A DNA stretch of 17,123 nt from Phycisphaerales bacterium UBA2218. Lineage in GTDB: Bacteria; Planctomycetota; Phycisphaerae; Sedimentisphaerales; Anaerobacaceae. Below the pieces are notes generated by a model. It was not told the origin of the DNA and ran no database searches. It saw only the letters and a list, made by a program, of their open reading frames with translations. The translations under genes and the position numbers were made by a program. This document shows, piece by piece, positions 1 through 7,342 of this stretch (the stretch's first letter is position 1; each line of letters begins with the position of its first letter). The DNA is taken from the NCBI GenBank assembly GCA_002327785.1, contig DCUI01000152.1:1-17123 (forward strand), read 5' to 3'.

Positions 1-1341
1 CGGCAGCGGGTGGGCCTGGCGGACGCCCTTCTGGCCGATCCGGACGTGCTCGTGCTCGACGAACCGACCATCGGCCTGCACAAGCGGGACAACGACCGGC
101 TCCTGGGCATCCTCCAGACGCTGGCCAAAATCGGCAACACGGTGATCGTCGTCGAGCACGACGAGGACATCATGCGAGCCGCGGACTACATCATCGACAT
201 CGGTCCGGCGGCCGGCGCCCACGGCGGCGAGATCATCGCCCAGGGCACCTTTGAGGAAATCATCCGGTCCCCGACCTCGCTCACCGGCGAATACCTCAGC
301 GGCCGCAAGAGCATCGCGGTTCCGCCCAAACGCCGCCCCTACTCCCTCAAGAAGTGCATCGAGGTCAAGGGTGCCACGGAGCACAACCTCAAGGGCGTGG
401 ACGTGAAGTTCCCGCTGGGCGTCTTCATCTGCGTCACCGGCGTCTCCGGCTCGGGCAAGAGCACGCTCATTAACCACATTCTGCTGCGTGGACTCAAACG
501 CCACCTGTACCAATCCCGCGAGAAGCCCGGCGCGCACAAGAACATCCTGGGCATCTCCCAGATCGACAAGGTGATCGAGATCGACCAGTCGCCGATCGGC
601 AAGACGCCGCGAAGCAATCCCGCAACCTACACCGGCGTCTTCGACCTGATCCGCAAGCTCTTTTCGATGACCCGCGAGGCCAAGATCCGCGGCTACACCG
701 CCGGACGGTTCAGTTTCAACGTCAAGGGCGGCCGCTGCGAAGCCTGCCGGGGCCAGGGCACCAAGAAGATCGAGATGCACTTTCTGCCGGACGTGTACGT
801 CACATGCCAGGATTGCAGGGGTACGCGATACAATCCCGAGACGCTCCAGATCGCATATAAAGGCAAGAACATCGCGGATGTGCTCGAGATGCGGATCGAG
901 GACTCGGTGGATTTCTTCGCCAATTTCCCCACGATCGTCCGCGTGCTCAAGACGCTGGCGGACGTCGGTCTCGGCTACGTGCAGCTCGGCCAGTCCTCGA
1001 CCACGCTCTCCGGCGGCGAGGCCCAGCGCGTGAAACTCTCCGCCGAGCTGGGCAAAGCAGCCACCGGCCACACCCTCTATCTGCTCGACGAGCCGACGAC
1101 CGGCCTGCACTTCGCCGACATTCACAACCTCCTGAGTGTCCTCCAGAAACTGGTGGACATGGGCAACACCGTCATTGTGATCGAACACAATCTTGATGTC
1201 ATCAAGACAGCGGACTATATAATAGACCTCGGCCCCGAAGGCGGCGACGCAGGCGGAACCATCGTGGCCGCCGGACCGCCCGAAGAAATCGTGAAAAACC
1301 CCGGCAGCTATACCGGCAGATTCTTGAGAGCAAAGCTTTAG
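1..1341 (+). CDS. uvrA: UvrA, excinuclease ABC subunit A (3' part, 5' truncated by window)
   Basis: UvrA is the damage-recognition ATPase of UvrABC nucleotide excision repair and acts as a cytoplasmic dimer on DNA. The window starts inside the first ATPase domain, just after its ABC signature. The Walker B region LVLDEPTIGLHKRDND is visible at once, and the reading frame is open from base 1. The second ATPase domain follows: Walker A GVSGSGKST (about 439-465), the zinc module with paired CxxC motifs (CEAC and CQDC, about 736-822), the signature LSGGEAQRV (about 1006-1032) and Walker B LLDEPTTGLH (about 1081-1110). About 446 C-terminal residues are present, roughly half of a normal UvrA. The gene ends in TAG. 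Nothing looks damaged. The heptamer repeat element starts about 9 bp downstream, and no intrinsic terminator is visible. Confidence 0.97.
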   Translation, partial: RQRVGLADALLADPDVLVLDEPTIGLHKRDNDRLLGILQTLAKIGNTVIVVEHDEDIMRAADYIIDIGPAAGAHGGEIIAQGTFEEIIRSPTSLTGEYLSGRKSIAVPPKRRPYSLKKCIEVKGATEHNLKGVDVKFPLGVFICVTGVSGSGKSTLINHILLRGLKRHLYQSREKPGAHKNILGISQIDKVIEIDQSPIGKTPRSNPATYTGVFDLIRKLFSMTREAKIRGYTAGRFSFNVKGGRCEACRGQGTKKIEMHFLPDVYVTCQDCRGTRYNPETLQIAYKGKNIADVLEMRIEDSVDFFANFPTIVRVLKTLADVGLGYVQLGQSSTTLSGGEAQRVKLSAELGKAATGHTLYLLDEPTTGLHFADIHNLLSVLQKLVDMGNTVIVIEHNLDVIKTADYIIDLGPEGGDAGGTIVAAGPPEEIVKNPGSYTGRFLRAKL

Positions 1342-1349
1342 GATCTAAT

Positions 1350-1457
1350 TATTTACGATTGACGATTTGTGATTTGGCTTCGCTGTCTCAAAGCAATGGA
1401 TGCATATCAGGCGTCGTCTCTCAAATGGTGAATCGTAAATAGCAGATAGTAAATTCC
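1350..1457. repeat. Heptamer inverted-repeat element, copy 1 (uvrA / flavoprotein gap)
   Basis: The left part consists of 7-bp units at 1351-1371 (ATTTACG, ATTGACG, ATTTGTG) followed by ATTTGG. The right part consists of complementary-strand units at 1427-1454 (GGTGAAT, CGTAAAT, AGCAGAT, AGTAAAT) ending in TCC. The arms include a perfect 11-bp inverted repeat, TATTTACGATT at 1350-1360 and AATCGTAAATA at 1431-1441. The centre contains GCATATCAGGC (1402-1412), which is also found in copy 2. The element fills nearly all of the gap and stops just before the Shine-Dalgarno-like gaggtg of the next gene. It is not a CRISPR: there are no regular spacers. Confidence 0.75.
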
Positions 1458-1518
1458 ATGAGGTGACACCATTCAAACCACACGGCCGATTACTCCGCCC
1501 CGACAGTGGGAGTTTGAG

Positions 1519-4143
1519 TTGAGCAGTATCGAGGACCTCCGGCGTCTCAGTGCGCAGTGGGGGGTTTCCGTCGAGGCCGTCGAGGATGTTTCGATTCTGG
1601 CCAGGCCGGTCGAGCTTGACGGACTCGTGATCCCGAACTCGCTGGCCGTACACCCGATGGAAGGCTGCGACGGCGACGCACGGGGCCGGCCGGACGATCT
1701 TACGGTCCGGCGATACGAGCGATTCGCCGCCGGCGGCGCCGGCCTGATCTGGGCCGAGGCCATCGCCGTCGTCGAGGAGGCTCGGGCCAATCCTCGCCAG
1801 TTGTGGCTCCACCAAGGCAGCAAAGAGGCCTTTCGGGTCATGGTCCGGCGGGCATGCGACAAGGCCGCTCTGGCCAACGGGTCCGGCCACAGGCCCGTGA
1901 TCGTTGCGCAGTTGACCCATTCCGGCCGATACAGCAAGCCCGGCCCGGCACCCAGGCCGATCATCCCACAACGCGATCCTTACCGTGACCCGATGGCCCC
2001 ACAGCCCAGGCCGGACACGAATCGCAAGAGCCGAATCCCCGACGACTGGCCTATCGTTACGGATGAATACCTCGACCGGCTCCAGGATGCCTACGTCGAG
2101 GCCGCACGCATCGCGTTCGAGGTGGGCTTCGACGCGGTGGATATCAAGTCGTGTCACGGCTACCTCATCAACGAGCTACTGGCCTGCCATACCCGGCCCG
2201 GCAAGTACGGCGGCTCGTTCGAAAACCGAACGCGGTTCCTGCTGAACGTGATCGACCGCATCCGCGAGGAACTCGGTAAGAAGGCCCGCATCGCCACTCG
2301 CTTGGGCATCTACGACGCGATTCCCTACCCTTATGGCTGGGGCGTCGATCAGAACGATTACACCAAGCCGGACCTGGCAGAGCCCAGGAAACTGATCGCC
2401 CTGCTGCGAGAGCGAGGCGTCAAACTCATCAACATCACCCTCGCCAACCCCTACTACAATCCGCACATCGGCCGGCCGTTCAATGAGCCCATCGTGGGCG
2501 GGTACGCCGAACCGGAGCATCCGCTGGCCGGCGTGGCGAGGCTCGTCAACGTGACAGGGCAGATTCAAAAGCAATTCCCGGACATCGCGTTCGTCGGCAC
2601 GGGCTATAGCTGGCTGCGGACGCTCTTCGCCAACGTCGGAGCCGCCAACAAGGCCAAGAGTCTCGTGACATTGGTCGGCGCCGGTCGTATGGGGTTCGCC
2701 TATCCCGACTTCGCACGAGACATCATCCACGACCGGCGAATGTATCCGGAGAAGGTGTGCGTCGGCTGCAGCGCCTGCACGCAGATCATGCGGGACGGAG
2801 GGCGGACAGGATGCGTCGTGCGGGACAACGAGGTTTATGGCCCGATCTTCCGACGCGGCCGAATGAGCGACAAGGAGAACCTGCTGCGTCTGGCCGCGAC
2901 CTGTCGCAGGTGCCAGGAGCCGACGTGCCAACTCGGTTGCCCGGCCGGGATCGAGATTCCCCAGTTCATCACGCAATTCCTCGACGGCAAGGAACGCGAG
3001 GCCTACGAGACCATCCGAAAGGCCAACGTATTCCCCGAAGTCTGTGCGTGGCTGTGCCCGGTCGAGCAGCAATGCCAAGGCAACTGTCTGCAGGGCTTCA
3101 TCGGCGACGGCCCTCTGCCCATCGCGGACATCCAGCGGTATCTCGCCTCGCAGGCCAACAAGAATGGGTGGTCCAAGCTGCGAATCCCGGAGAAGGCAAC
3201 CGGCAAGAAGGTTGCAATCCTCGGCGCCGGTCCCGCCGGTCTGGCCTGTGCGGCCAGGCTGCTCGAAGCGGGCCACGCCGTGACGATCTTCGACAAGAGC
3301 ACTGCCTTCGGCGGCATGGTGGAATCCGTGATCCCGCCCGACCGGCAGTCCAACTCGCTCAAGAGCGAGATCACGGCGATCTTCGCCGATGTGCCGAAGG
3401 ACCGAATGAGCCTGTCGCTCGGCAAGGAGCTCGATTCCCAGCATAACCTGGACACGGTCCTGGCCCAGGGCTTCGAAGCCGCCTTTATCGGTCTGGGTCT
3501 GCCGCAGACCGTGACCGTCACCAAACAGCGACTCGACGGTTTGTCGAACGCCATGGACTTCTTGTCCGCGGCCAAACAAGGGGATGGATTGGATCTCACC
3601 GGCAAATCCGTGGCCGTCATCGGCGGCGGCAACACAGCGATGGACGTGGCCGTCACAGCCGCCCAATTCGGGGCCGGAGACGTCTTCGTGATCTATCGTC
3701 GATCCTTCAAGGAGATGCCCGCCTGGGGCGCCGAGCGCGACCGCGCGATTGGGGCAGGCGTTCATTTCCTCATTCTGACCCAGCCGCTCGAATACACATC
3801 GAGCAACGGCAGGCTCACCGGGATCAAATTGTGCCCGACCCGGCTCGGCGAGCCCGACGGCAGCGGCCGCCGCCGGCCGGAATCGCTCCAATCCAGCGCC
3901 TACAGTCTGGACATGGACGTCGTGGTCGAGGCCATAGGCCAAGAGGCACCGGACGGTATCGAGAAGGTCCTTGCAGACGTCGCGTTCGATCACGGGTTGA
4001 TTCGAACGAGGCCGGGGACGCTCGCCACGTCGCGTCCGGGTGTCTTCGCCGGCGGCGATCTGGTCCGAGGGGCATCGACCGTGGTGGCGGCTGTGGCCGA
4101 CGGCATGAAGGCCGCGAAGGAAATTGATCAGTACTTGAAATAG
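1519..4143 (+). CDS. Fusion flavoprotein: old yellow enzyme (dienoyl-CoA reductase-like) barrel plus GltD-like FAD/NAD(P)H oxidoreductase
   Basis: Numbered from the TTG at 1519 (874 aa). Residues about 30-405 form an OYE-type FMN TIM barrel, with HPMEGCDGDA near 45-54, QLTHSGR at 131-137 and the HGYLINELL segment at 213-221. A cysteine cluster follows (C414, C417, C420, C432), as in the 4Fe-4S site of 2,4-dienoyl-CoA reductase. Residues about 455-545 form a GltD-type ferredoxin-like domain with two cysteine sets (C462/465/470/474 and C509/513/519/523). Next come an FAD dinucleotide fold (GAGPAG, 569-574), an NAD(P)H fold (GGGNTAMD, 702-709) and the closing AGGD motif (845-848). Known relatives pass electrons from NAD(P)H through FAD and Fe-S to FMN to reduce an activated C=C bond; the substrate here is unknown. 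The start is uncertain: ATT at 1471 with gaggtg upstream would add 16 residues, and TTG 1519 has gggag upstream. An SDR gene follows after 10 bp. Confidence 0.88.
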   Translation: MSSIEDLRRLSAQWGVSVEAVEDVSILARPVELDGLVIPNSLAVHPMEGCDGDARGRPDDLTVRRYERFAAGGAGLIWAEAIAVVEEARANPRQLWLHQGSKEAFRVMVRRACDKAALANGSGHRPVIVAQLTHSGRYSKPGPAPRPIIPQRDPYRDPMAPQPRPDTNRKSRIPDDWPIVTDEYLDRLQDAYVEAARIAFEVGFDAVDIKSCHGYLINELLACHTRPGKYGGSFENRTRFLLNVIDRIREELGKKARIATRLGIYDAIPYPYGWGVDQNDYTKPDLAEPRKLIALLRERGVKLINITLANPYYNPHIGRPFNEPIVGGYAEPEHPLAGVARLVNVTGQIQKQFPDIAFVGTGYSWLRTLFANVGAANKAKSLVTLVGAGRMGFAYPDFARDIIHDRRMYPEKVCVGCSACTQIMRDGGRTGCVVRDNEVYGPIFRRGRMSDKENLLRLAATCRRCQEPTCQLGCPAGIEIPQFITQFLDGKEREAYETIRKANVFPEVCAWLCPVEQQCQGNCLQGFIGDGPLPIADIQRYLASQANKNGWSKLRIPEKATGKKVAILGAGPAGLACAARLLEAGHAVTIFDKSTAFGGMVESVIPPDRQSNSLKSEITAIFADVPKDRMSLSLGKELDSQHNLDTVLAQGFEAAFIGLGLPQTVTVTKQRLDGLSNAMDFLSAAKQGDGLDLTGKSVAVIGGGNTAMDVAVTAAQFGAGDVFVIYRRSFKEMPAWGAERDRAIGAGVHFLILTQPLEYTSSNGRLTGIKLCPTRLGEPDGSGRRRPESLQSSAYSLDMDVVVEAIGQEAPDGIEKVLADVAFDHGLIRTRPGTLATSRPGVFAGGDLVRGASTVVAAVADGMKAAKEIDQYLK

Positions 4144-4153
4144 GAGCCGCATC

Positions 4154-4924
4154 ATGGGAGACCGACCCGTCGCCATCGTCACCGGCGCCAGCCGGGGCAT
4201 CGGCCGGAGTGTCGCGCTGGAGCTTGCGTCCCTGGGCTACGACCTCGTCATCAACCGAGCCCAGGACGAGCAGCCGGAGGTACTGGGGGAGGCCGCGGCG
4301 TTCGGTGCTCGTTGCGAATTCGTCGCGGGAAGCATTGCCGAGGCGGACACGAGGAAACGCATCATGGAAGTGACCAGAACCCGGTTCAACCGATGCGACA
4401 TGCTCGTCAACAACGCCGGGGCCGGCCCGGTCAAACGACTCGATATTCTCGAAGCCACCGAGGAAAGCTTCGACCGGGTTCTAAGCATCAATCTCAAGGG
4501 CCCCTACTTCCTGACACAGCTCGTCGCCAACTGGATGGTCGAGCAGCGAAGGCAGGACCCGGTGCGGTCCTTCCGAATCGTCAATATCGGCTCGATCTCC
4601 GCGTACACCAGCTCCCCTTCGCGGGGCGAGTACTGCATCAGCAAAGCGGGCATCGCGATGATGACCAAGCTCTACGCCGACCGGCTCGCAGAATACGACA
4701 TCGGCGTGTTCGAGATCAGCCCCGGCATCATCGAAACGGACATGACCCGAGTGGTGAAGGAGAAATACGACAGGCTGATCGCCGAGGGGCTCACACCGAT
4801 CCGACGATGGGGCAAGCCCGGCGACGTGGCGAAAGCCGTCGGCGCAATTGCCGAGGGCAGACTCGATTTCTCCACGGGAAGCGTCATCAACGTCGATGGC
4901 GGCTTTCACCTGAGAAGGCTTTGA
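4154..4924 (+). CDS. Short-chain dehydrogenase/reductase (FabG/KduD-like)
   Basis: A 256-aa classical SDR, a cytoplasmic NAD(P)(H)-dependent oxidoreductase. The visible motifs are the cofactor glycine motif TGASRGIG (10-17), NNAGAG (86-91), the catalytic serine in NIGSIS (about 147-149), Y160 and K164 in YCISK, the SPG segment (189-191), and the C-terminal GSVINVDGG typical of FabG-like enzymes. ATG 4154 lies 10 bp after the fusion flavoprotein stop, with taggag just upstream, so the two genes are very likely co-transcribed and translationally close. The context with a KDG-type kinase and aldolase makes a sugar acid or keto-deoxy sugar (KduD-like role) a better guess than fatty acid synthesis. 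Sequence alone does not fix the substrate, and FabG-like SDRs are routinely over-assigned. Confidence 0.9.
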   Translation: MGDRPVAIVTGASRGIGRSVALELASLGYDLVINRAQDEQPEVLGEAAAFGARCEFVAGSIAEADTRKRIMEVTRTRFNRCDMLVNNAGAGPVKRLDILEATEESFDRVLSINLKGPYFLTQLVANWMVEQRRQDPVRSFRIVNIGSISAYTSSPSRGEYCISKAGIAMMTKLYADRLAEYDIGVFEISPGIIETDMTRVVKEKYDRLIAEGLTPIRRWGKPGDVAKAVGAIAEGRLDFSTGSVINVDGGFHLRRL

Positions 4925-4925
4925 G

Positions 4926-5040
4926 ATTTACGAATTACGAATTGCGATTTATGATTTGGACGCATCGCATATCAGGCCGCGACATGATGACCGGCCGGCG
5001 AAGCCGGATCGTACATCGTAAATAGTAGATCATCGATTCC
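4926..5040. repeat. Heptamer inverted-repeat element, copy 2 (SDR / aldolase gap)
   Basis: The left heptamers at 4926-4953 are ATTTACG, AATTACG, AATTGCG and ATTTATG, followed by ATTTGG. The right heptamers at 5010-5037 are CGTACAT, CGTAAAT, AGTAGAT and CATCGAT, followed by TCC. The centre carries GCATATCAGGC (4967-4977), shared with copy 1, and a small hairpin CCGGC-GAA-GCCGG (4995-5007). TGATTTGG (4952-4959) also occurs in copy 1 at 1370-1377. The element begins one base after the SDR stop codon and ends next to the gagagggg ribosome binding site of the aldolase gene. Confidence 0.75.
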
Positions 5041-5051
5041 GAGAGGGGATC

Positions 5052-5837
5052 ATGGACATCAAGACCGCAATCGTCACTGTAATCCGCGACGGCTTCATTC
5101 TGGTCTTCAACCAGGACAGGCTCGATATCGTCGAGACAGCCCAGGCACTCGTGGAGGCCGGGATCAACAACATGGAGGTCACCTGTCGGATCAAAAAGCC
5201 CCTGGAAAAGCTCTCGCGGCTTCGCAAGGAGATGCCCGATTTCGTGGCCGGCTCGGCCAGCCTGATCGACTGGCCCGGCATGACGGCGGTCTACAATCAC
5301 GCGCACCAGGACGATCCGCTGCCCACGCTCCAGCAGGGGGTCGATGCGGGGGCGTGCTACTTGGTCTCGGCGGTGAACTTCAGCGACGCCGGCTATAAAC
5401 GATTCGCCGGCCGTGTCGCGATGATCCCCGGTTGCGGCAGCGCCACCGACGTGGTGACCCAATTCGCCAAGGGCGCCAATCTCTGCAAGGTGTTCCCGGC
5501 CAAGGAACTGGGCGGCCCGGCGTTCGTCGCGGCCATCGACCCGGCCCTGCACAAGATGATCAGCCTGGTCCCCACGGGCGGCACGACCGCAGCCAACATC
5601 CCCGACTACATCAACGCAGGGGTCCTCGTCGTTGGCGGCTCCTTCAGCATGATCGAGAAAGCCGCGCTGAAGCGAATCGTCGACGAGCAGGACTACAAGC
5701 TGCTGGCCGGAGAGATTTCGAAGGTGAAGCGATTGATCGATGAGACGCGGGCAAAAAAATACCCAGGCCTCGATTTCGCAAAGGCCTCGCTCGAAGAGAT
5801 CGGCAAGAAAACCGGGCGAAATTTCAATGTGGACTGA
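5052..5837 (+). CDS. KDPG/KHG aldolase family protein
   Basis: A 261-aa class I aldolase of the Eda family (TIM barrel, Schiff-base lysine, cytoplasmic). Family members cleave 2-keto-3-deoxy-6-phosphogluconate to pyruvate and glyceraldehyde-3-phosphate, or act on related 2-keto-4-hydroxy acids. Equivalents of the Eda catalytic residues are visible: E42 and R46 in NMEVTCR, Schiff-base K146 in CKVFPA, and the phosphate-site motif PTGG (174-177) followed by VVGGS (193-197). Differences from Eda are GSAS where GAGT is usual (67-70), IPGCGS in place of the usual PG(I/V)xT region, and a tail of about 50 residues, so the protein is longer than the usual ~210. ATG 5052 has a strong gagagggg upstream. 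The kinase gene in the same run could supply KDPG. This is a divergent subfamily, so the substrate could be another keto-deoxy acid. Confidence 0.85.
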   Translation: MDIKTAIVTVIRDGFILVFNQDRLDIVETAQALVEAGINNMEVTCRIKKPLEKLSRLRKEMPDFVAGSASLIDWPGMTAVYNHAHQDDPLPTLQQGVDAGACYLVSAVNFSDAGYKRFAGRVAMIPGCGSATDVVTQFAKGANLCKVFPAKELGGPAFVAAIDPALHKMISLVPTGGTTAANIPDYINAGVLVVGGSFSMIEKAALKRIVDEQDYKLLAGEISKVKRLIDETRAKKYPGLDFAKASLEEIGKKTGRNFNVD

Positions 5838-5855
5838 CTCTTGGGAGGGCGACGC

Positions 5856-7334
5856 ATGCTCGGGCCGCTGTTCGTTTCCGCTATTCTCGCAATCGTGCCT
5901 GCATCAGCCGGCAAAAGTGACTCAGAACGGTCAATCACCCTCAATGCGAAAGACACCGGCTACCGCGGGATCTGGTACATGAACCAGCCGCTCCAGAACG
6001 AGTATCGATTCAAATACAGTGGAGGACTCGGCACTTACTGCGCCAAGCACCAGCCGTTCGCCGTGTACTGTGAGAAGGTCAACAAGACCTTCTTCTGCTA
6101 CGGCGGGACCGCCGAGGGCACGCATCTGAAATACGATCTGACAAAGACAAGCGACGCGGGCGGCGTACCCGGCGCCCTGCTGCACATGGTTTCCTACTAC
6201 GATCACGCCAGCGGTCAGGTCCCGCGTCCGACGATCCTGCTCGACAAGCACACCAAGGATGCTCACGACAATCCGGTCATCTCCATCGACGACCGGGGGT
6301 ATCTCTGGATCTTCTCGACCTCCCATGGGACGGGGCGGCCTTCGTATATCCATCGGAGCAATGAGCCGTACAGCATCGACAAATTCGAACGGGTCGGTGC
6401 GACAAAGATCGAGGATGGGAACGAGGCGCCCATCACGAATTTCTCGTACATGCAGCCATGGTTTGTTCCGGGACGGGGCTTCCTCGCATTCTTCACACGC
6501 TACAACTACCCGGCCGCGCGGACCGCTTGCTTCATGACCAGCCGCGACGGCGTCCATTGGTCCGAGTGGCAGAGGGTCGCCGCCATCGATCAGGGGCATT
6601 ATCAAATCAGCATAGCGAATGACCACAAAGCGGGCACGGCCCTCAACTATCATCCGAAAGGCAAAGGGCTCAACTGGCGGACGAATCTGTATTACATCGA
6701 GACCGCAGATCTCGGACAAACCTGGAACGCCGCGGATGGAAAGGCGGTGGCGCTGCCGCTGACCACGCCGCAGAACGCCGCTCTCGTTCGCGACTACGAG
6801 AAGGAAAGCCTGCTTGTCTATTTGAAGGATATTCGTTTCGATGAATTCAATCGACCCGTGATCCTGTTCATCACAAGCAGGGGCTACCGGTCCGGTCCCG
6901 AGGACGGGCCGCGAACGTGGACCACTGCCCGTTCGACGGGAGCGACCTGGGAGATTCGGCCCGTCACGACTTCGGACAACAACTACGATATGGGCTCATT
7001 GTACATCGAGCGCGATGGAACATGGCGCATCATCGCGCCGACCGAGCAAGGCCCGCAATCCTTCAATCCCGGCGGCGAAGTCGCCATCTGGGCCAGCAGC
7101 GATCAAGGCGCTACGTGGCGAAAGGCAAGACAACTCACGCGCAACAGCCCGTTCAACCACACGTATGTCCGCCATCCGGTAAACGCCCACGAGGGTTTCT
7201 ATGCCTTTTGGGCCGATGGGAACGGCCGGGAGCCCTCGGCTTCCTCGCTCTACTTCTGCACGCAAGCAGGCGACGTGTTCCGTCTGCCCCGTCAGATGTC
7301 AGAGGAATCCGCACAACCGGAGAAAGTGAATTGA
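5856..7334 (+). CDS. Secreted BNR_4-type beta-propeller protein (putative polysaccharide lyase or glycosidase-like)
   Basis: 492 aa from ATG 5856, which has an excellent gggaggg 6 bp upstream. The N-terminus (LFVSAILAIVPASA) is a hydrophobic export signal. An in-frame TTG at 5841 would add MGGRR and give the signal a positive n-region, but it lacks a good ribosome binding site. The mature part resembles the BNR repeat-containing family (BNR_4): DAHDNPVISIDDRGYLWIFSTSHGTGRPSY near residues 140-170, and Asp-box-like SRDGVHWSEW and SSDQGATW segments typical of sialidase-like propellers. Ulvan lyases of families PL24/PL25 have the same fold, so cleavage of an acidic polysaccharide is a reasonable but unproven role. 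It lies 18 bp after the aldolase gene and is the only exported product in the cluster, which suggests it meets the polymer or oligomer first. Confidence 0.75.
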   Translation: MLGPLFVSAILAIVPASAGKSDSERSITLNAKDTGYRGIWYMNQPLQNEYRFKYSGGLGTYCAKHQPFAVYCEKVNKTFFCYGGTAEGTHLKYDLTKTSDAGGVPGALLHMVSYYDHASGQVPRPTILLDKHTKDAHDNPVISIDDRGYLWIFSTSHGTGRPSYIHRSNEPYSIDKFERVGATKIEDGNEAPITNFSYMQPWFVPGRGFLAFFTRYNYPAARTACFMTSRDGVHWSEWQRVAAIDQGHYQISIANDHKAGTALNYHPKGKGLNWRTNLYYIETADLGQTWNAADGKAVALPLTTPQNAALVRDYEKESLLVYLKDIRFDEFNRPVILFITSRGYRSGPEDGPRTWTTARSTGATWEIRPVTTSDNNYDMGSLYIERDGTWRIIAPTEQGPQSFNPGGEVAIWASSDQGATWRKARQLTRNSPFNHTYVRHPVNAHEGFYAFWADGNGREPSASSLYFCTQAGDVFRLPRQMSEESAQPEKVN

Positions 7335-7342
7335 GGCAATCC

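Noticed and set aside
1345..2157. A 270-codon - strand frame across the uvrA/flavoprotein gap
   Set aside because: It covers the repeat element and the antisense of the OYE barrel, lacks any domain signal, and its N-terminal part is a translation of the heptamer repeats.
2176..4200. A very long open frame (674 codons) on the - strand opposite the fusion flavoprotein
   Set aside because: It mirrors the codon periodicity of a GC-rich real gene. The translated product has no recognisable domain and is rich in Arg/Gly/His, while the + strand frame shows complete cofactor motifs.
1350..5040. CRISPR-like array for the 7-bp repeats
   Set aside because: Units are 7 bp, tandem and without spacers, and no cas genes are present.
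6917..7330. Upstream extension of the FrdA-like flavoprotein frame into the BNR_4 gene
   Set aside because: The extension is read in another frame of the BNR_4 coding region and gives low-complexity Arg/His-rich sequence. The flavoprotein fold begins only after about 7370, and good starts exist at 7331 and 7343.
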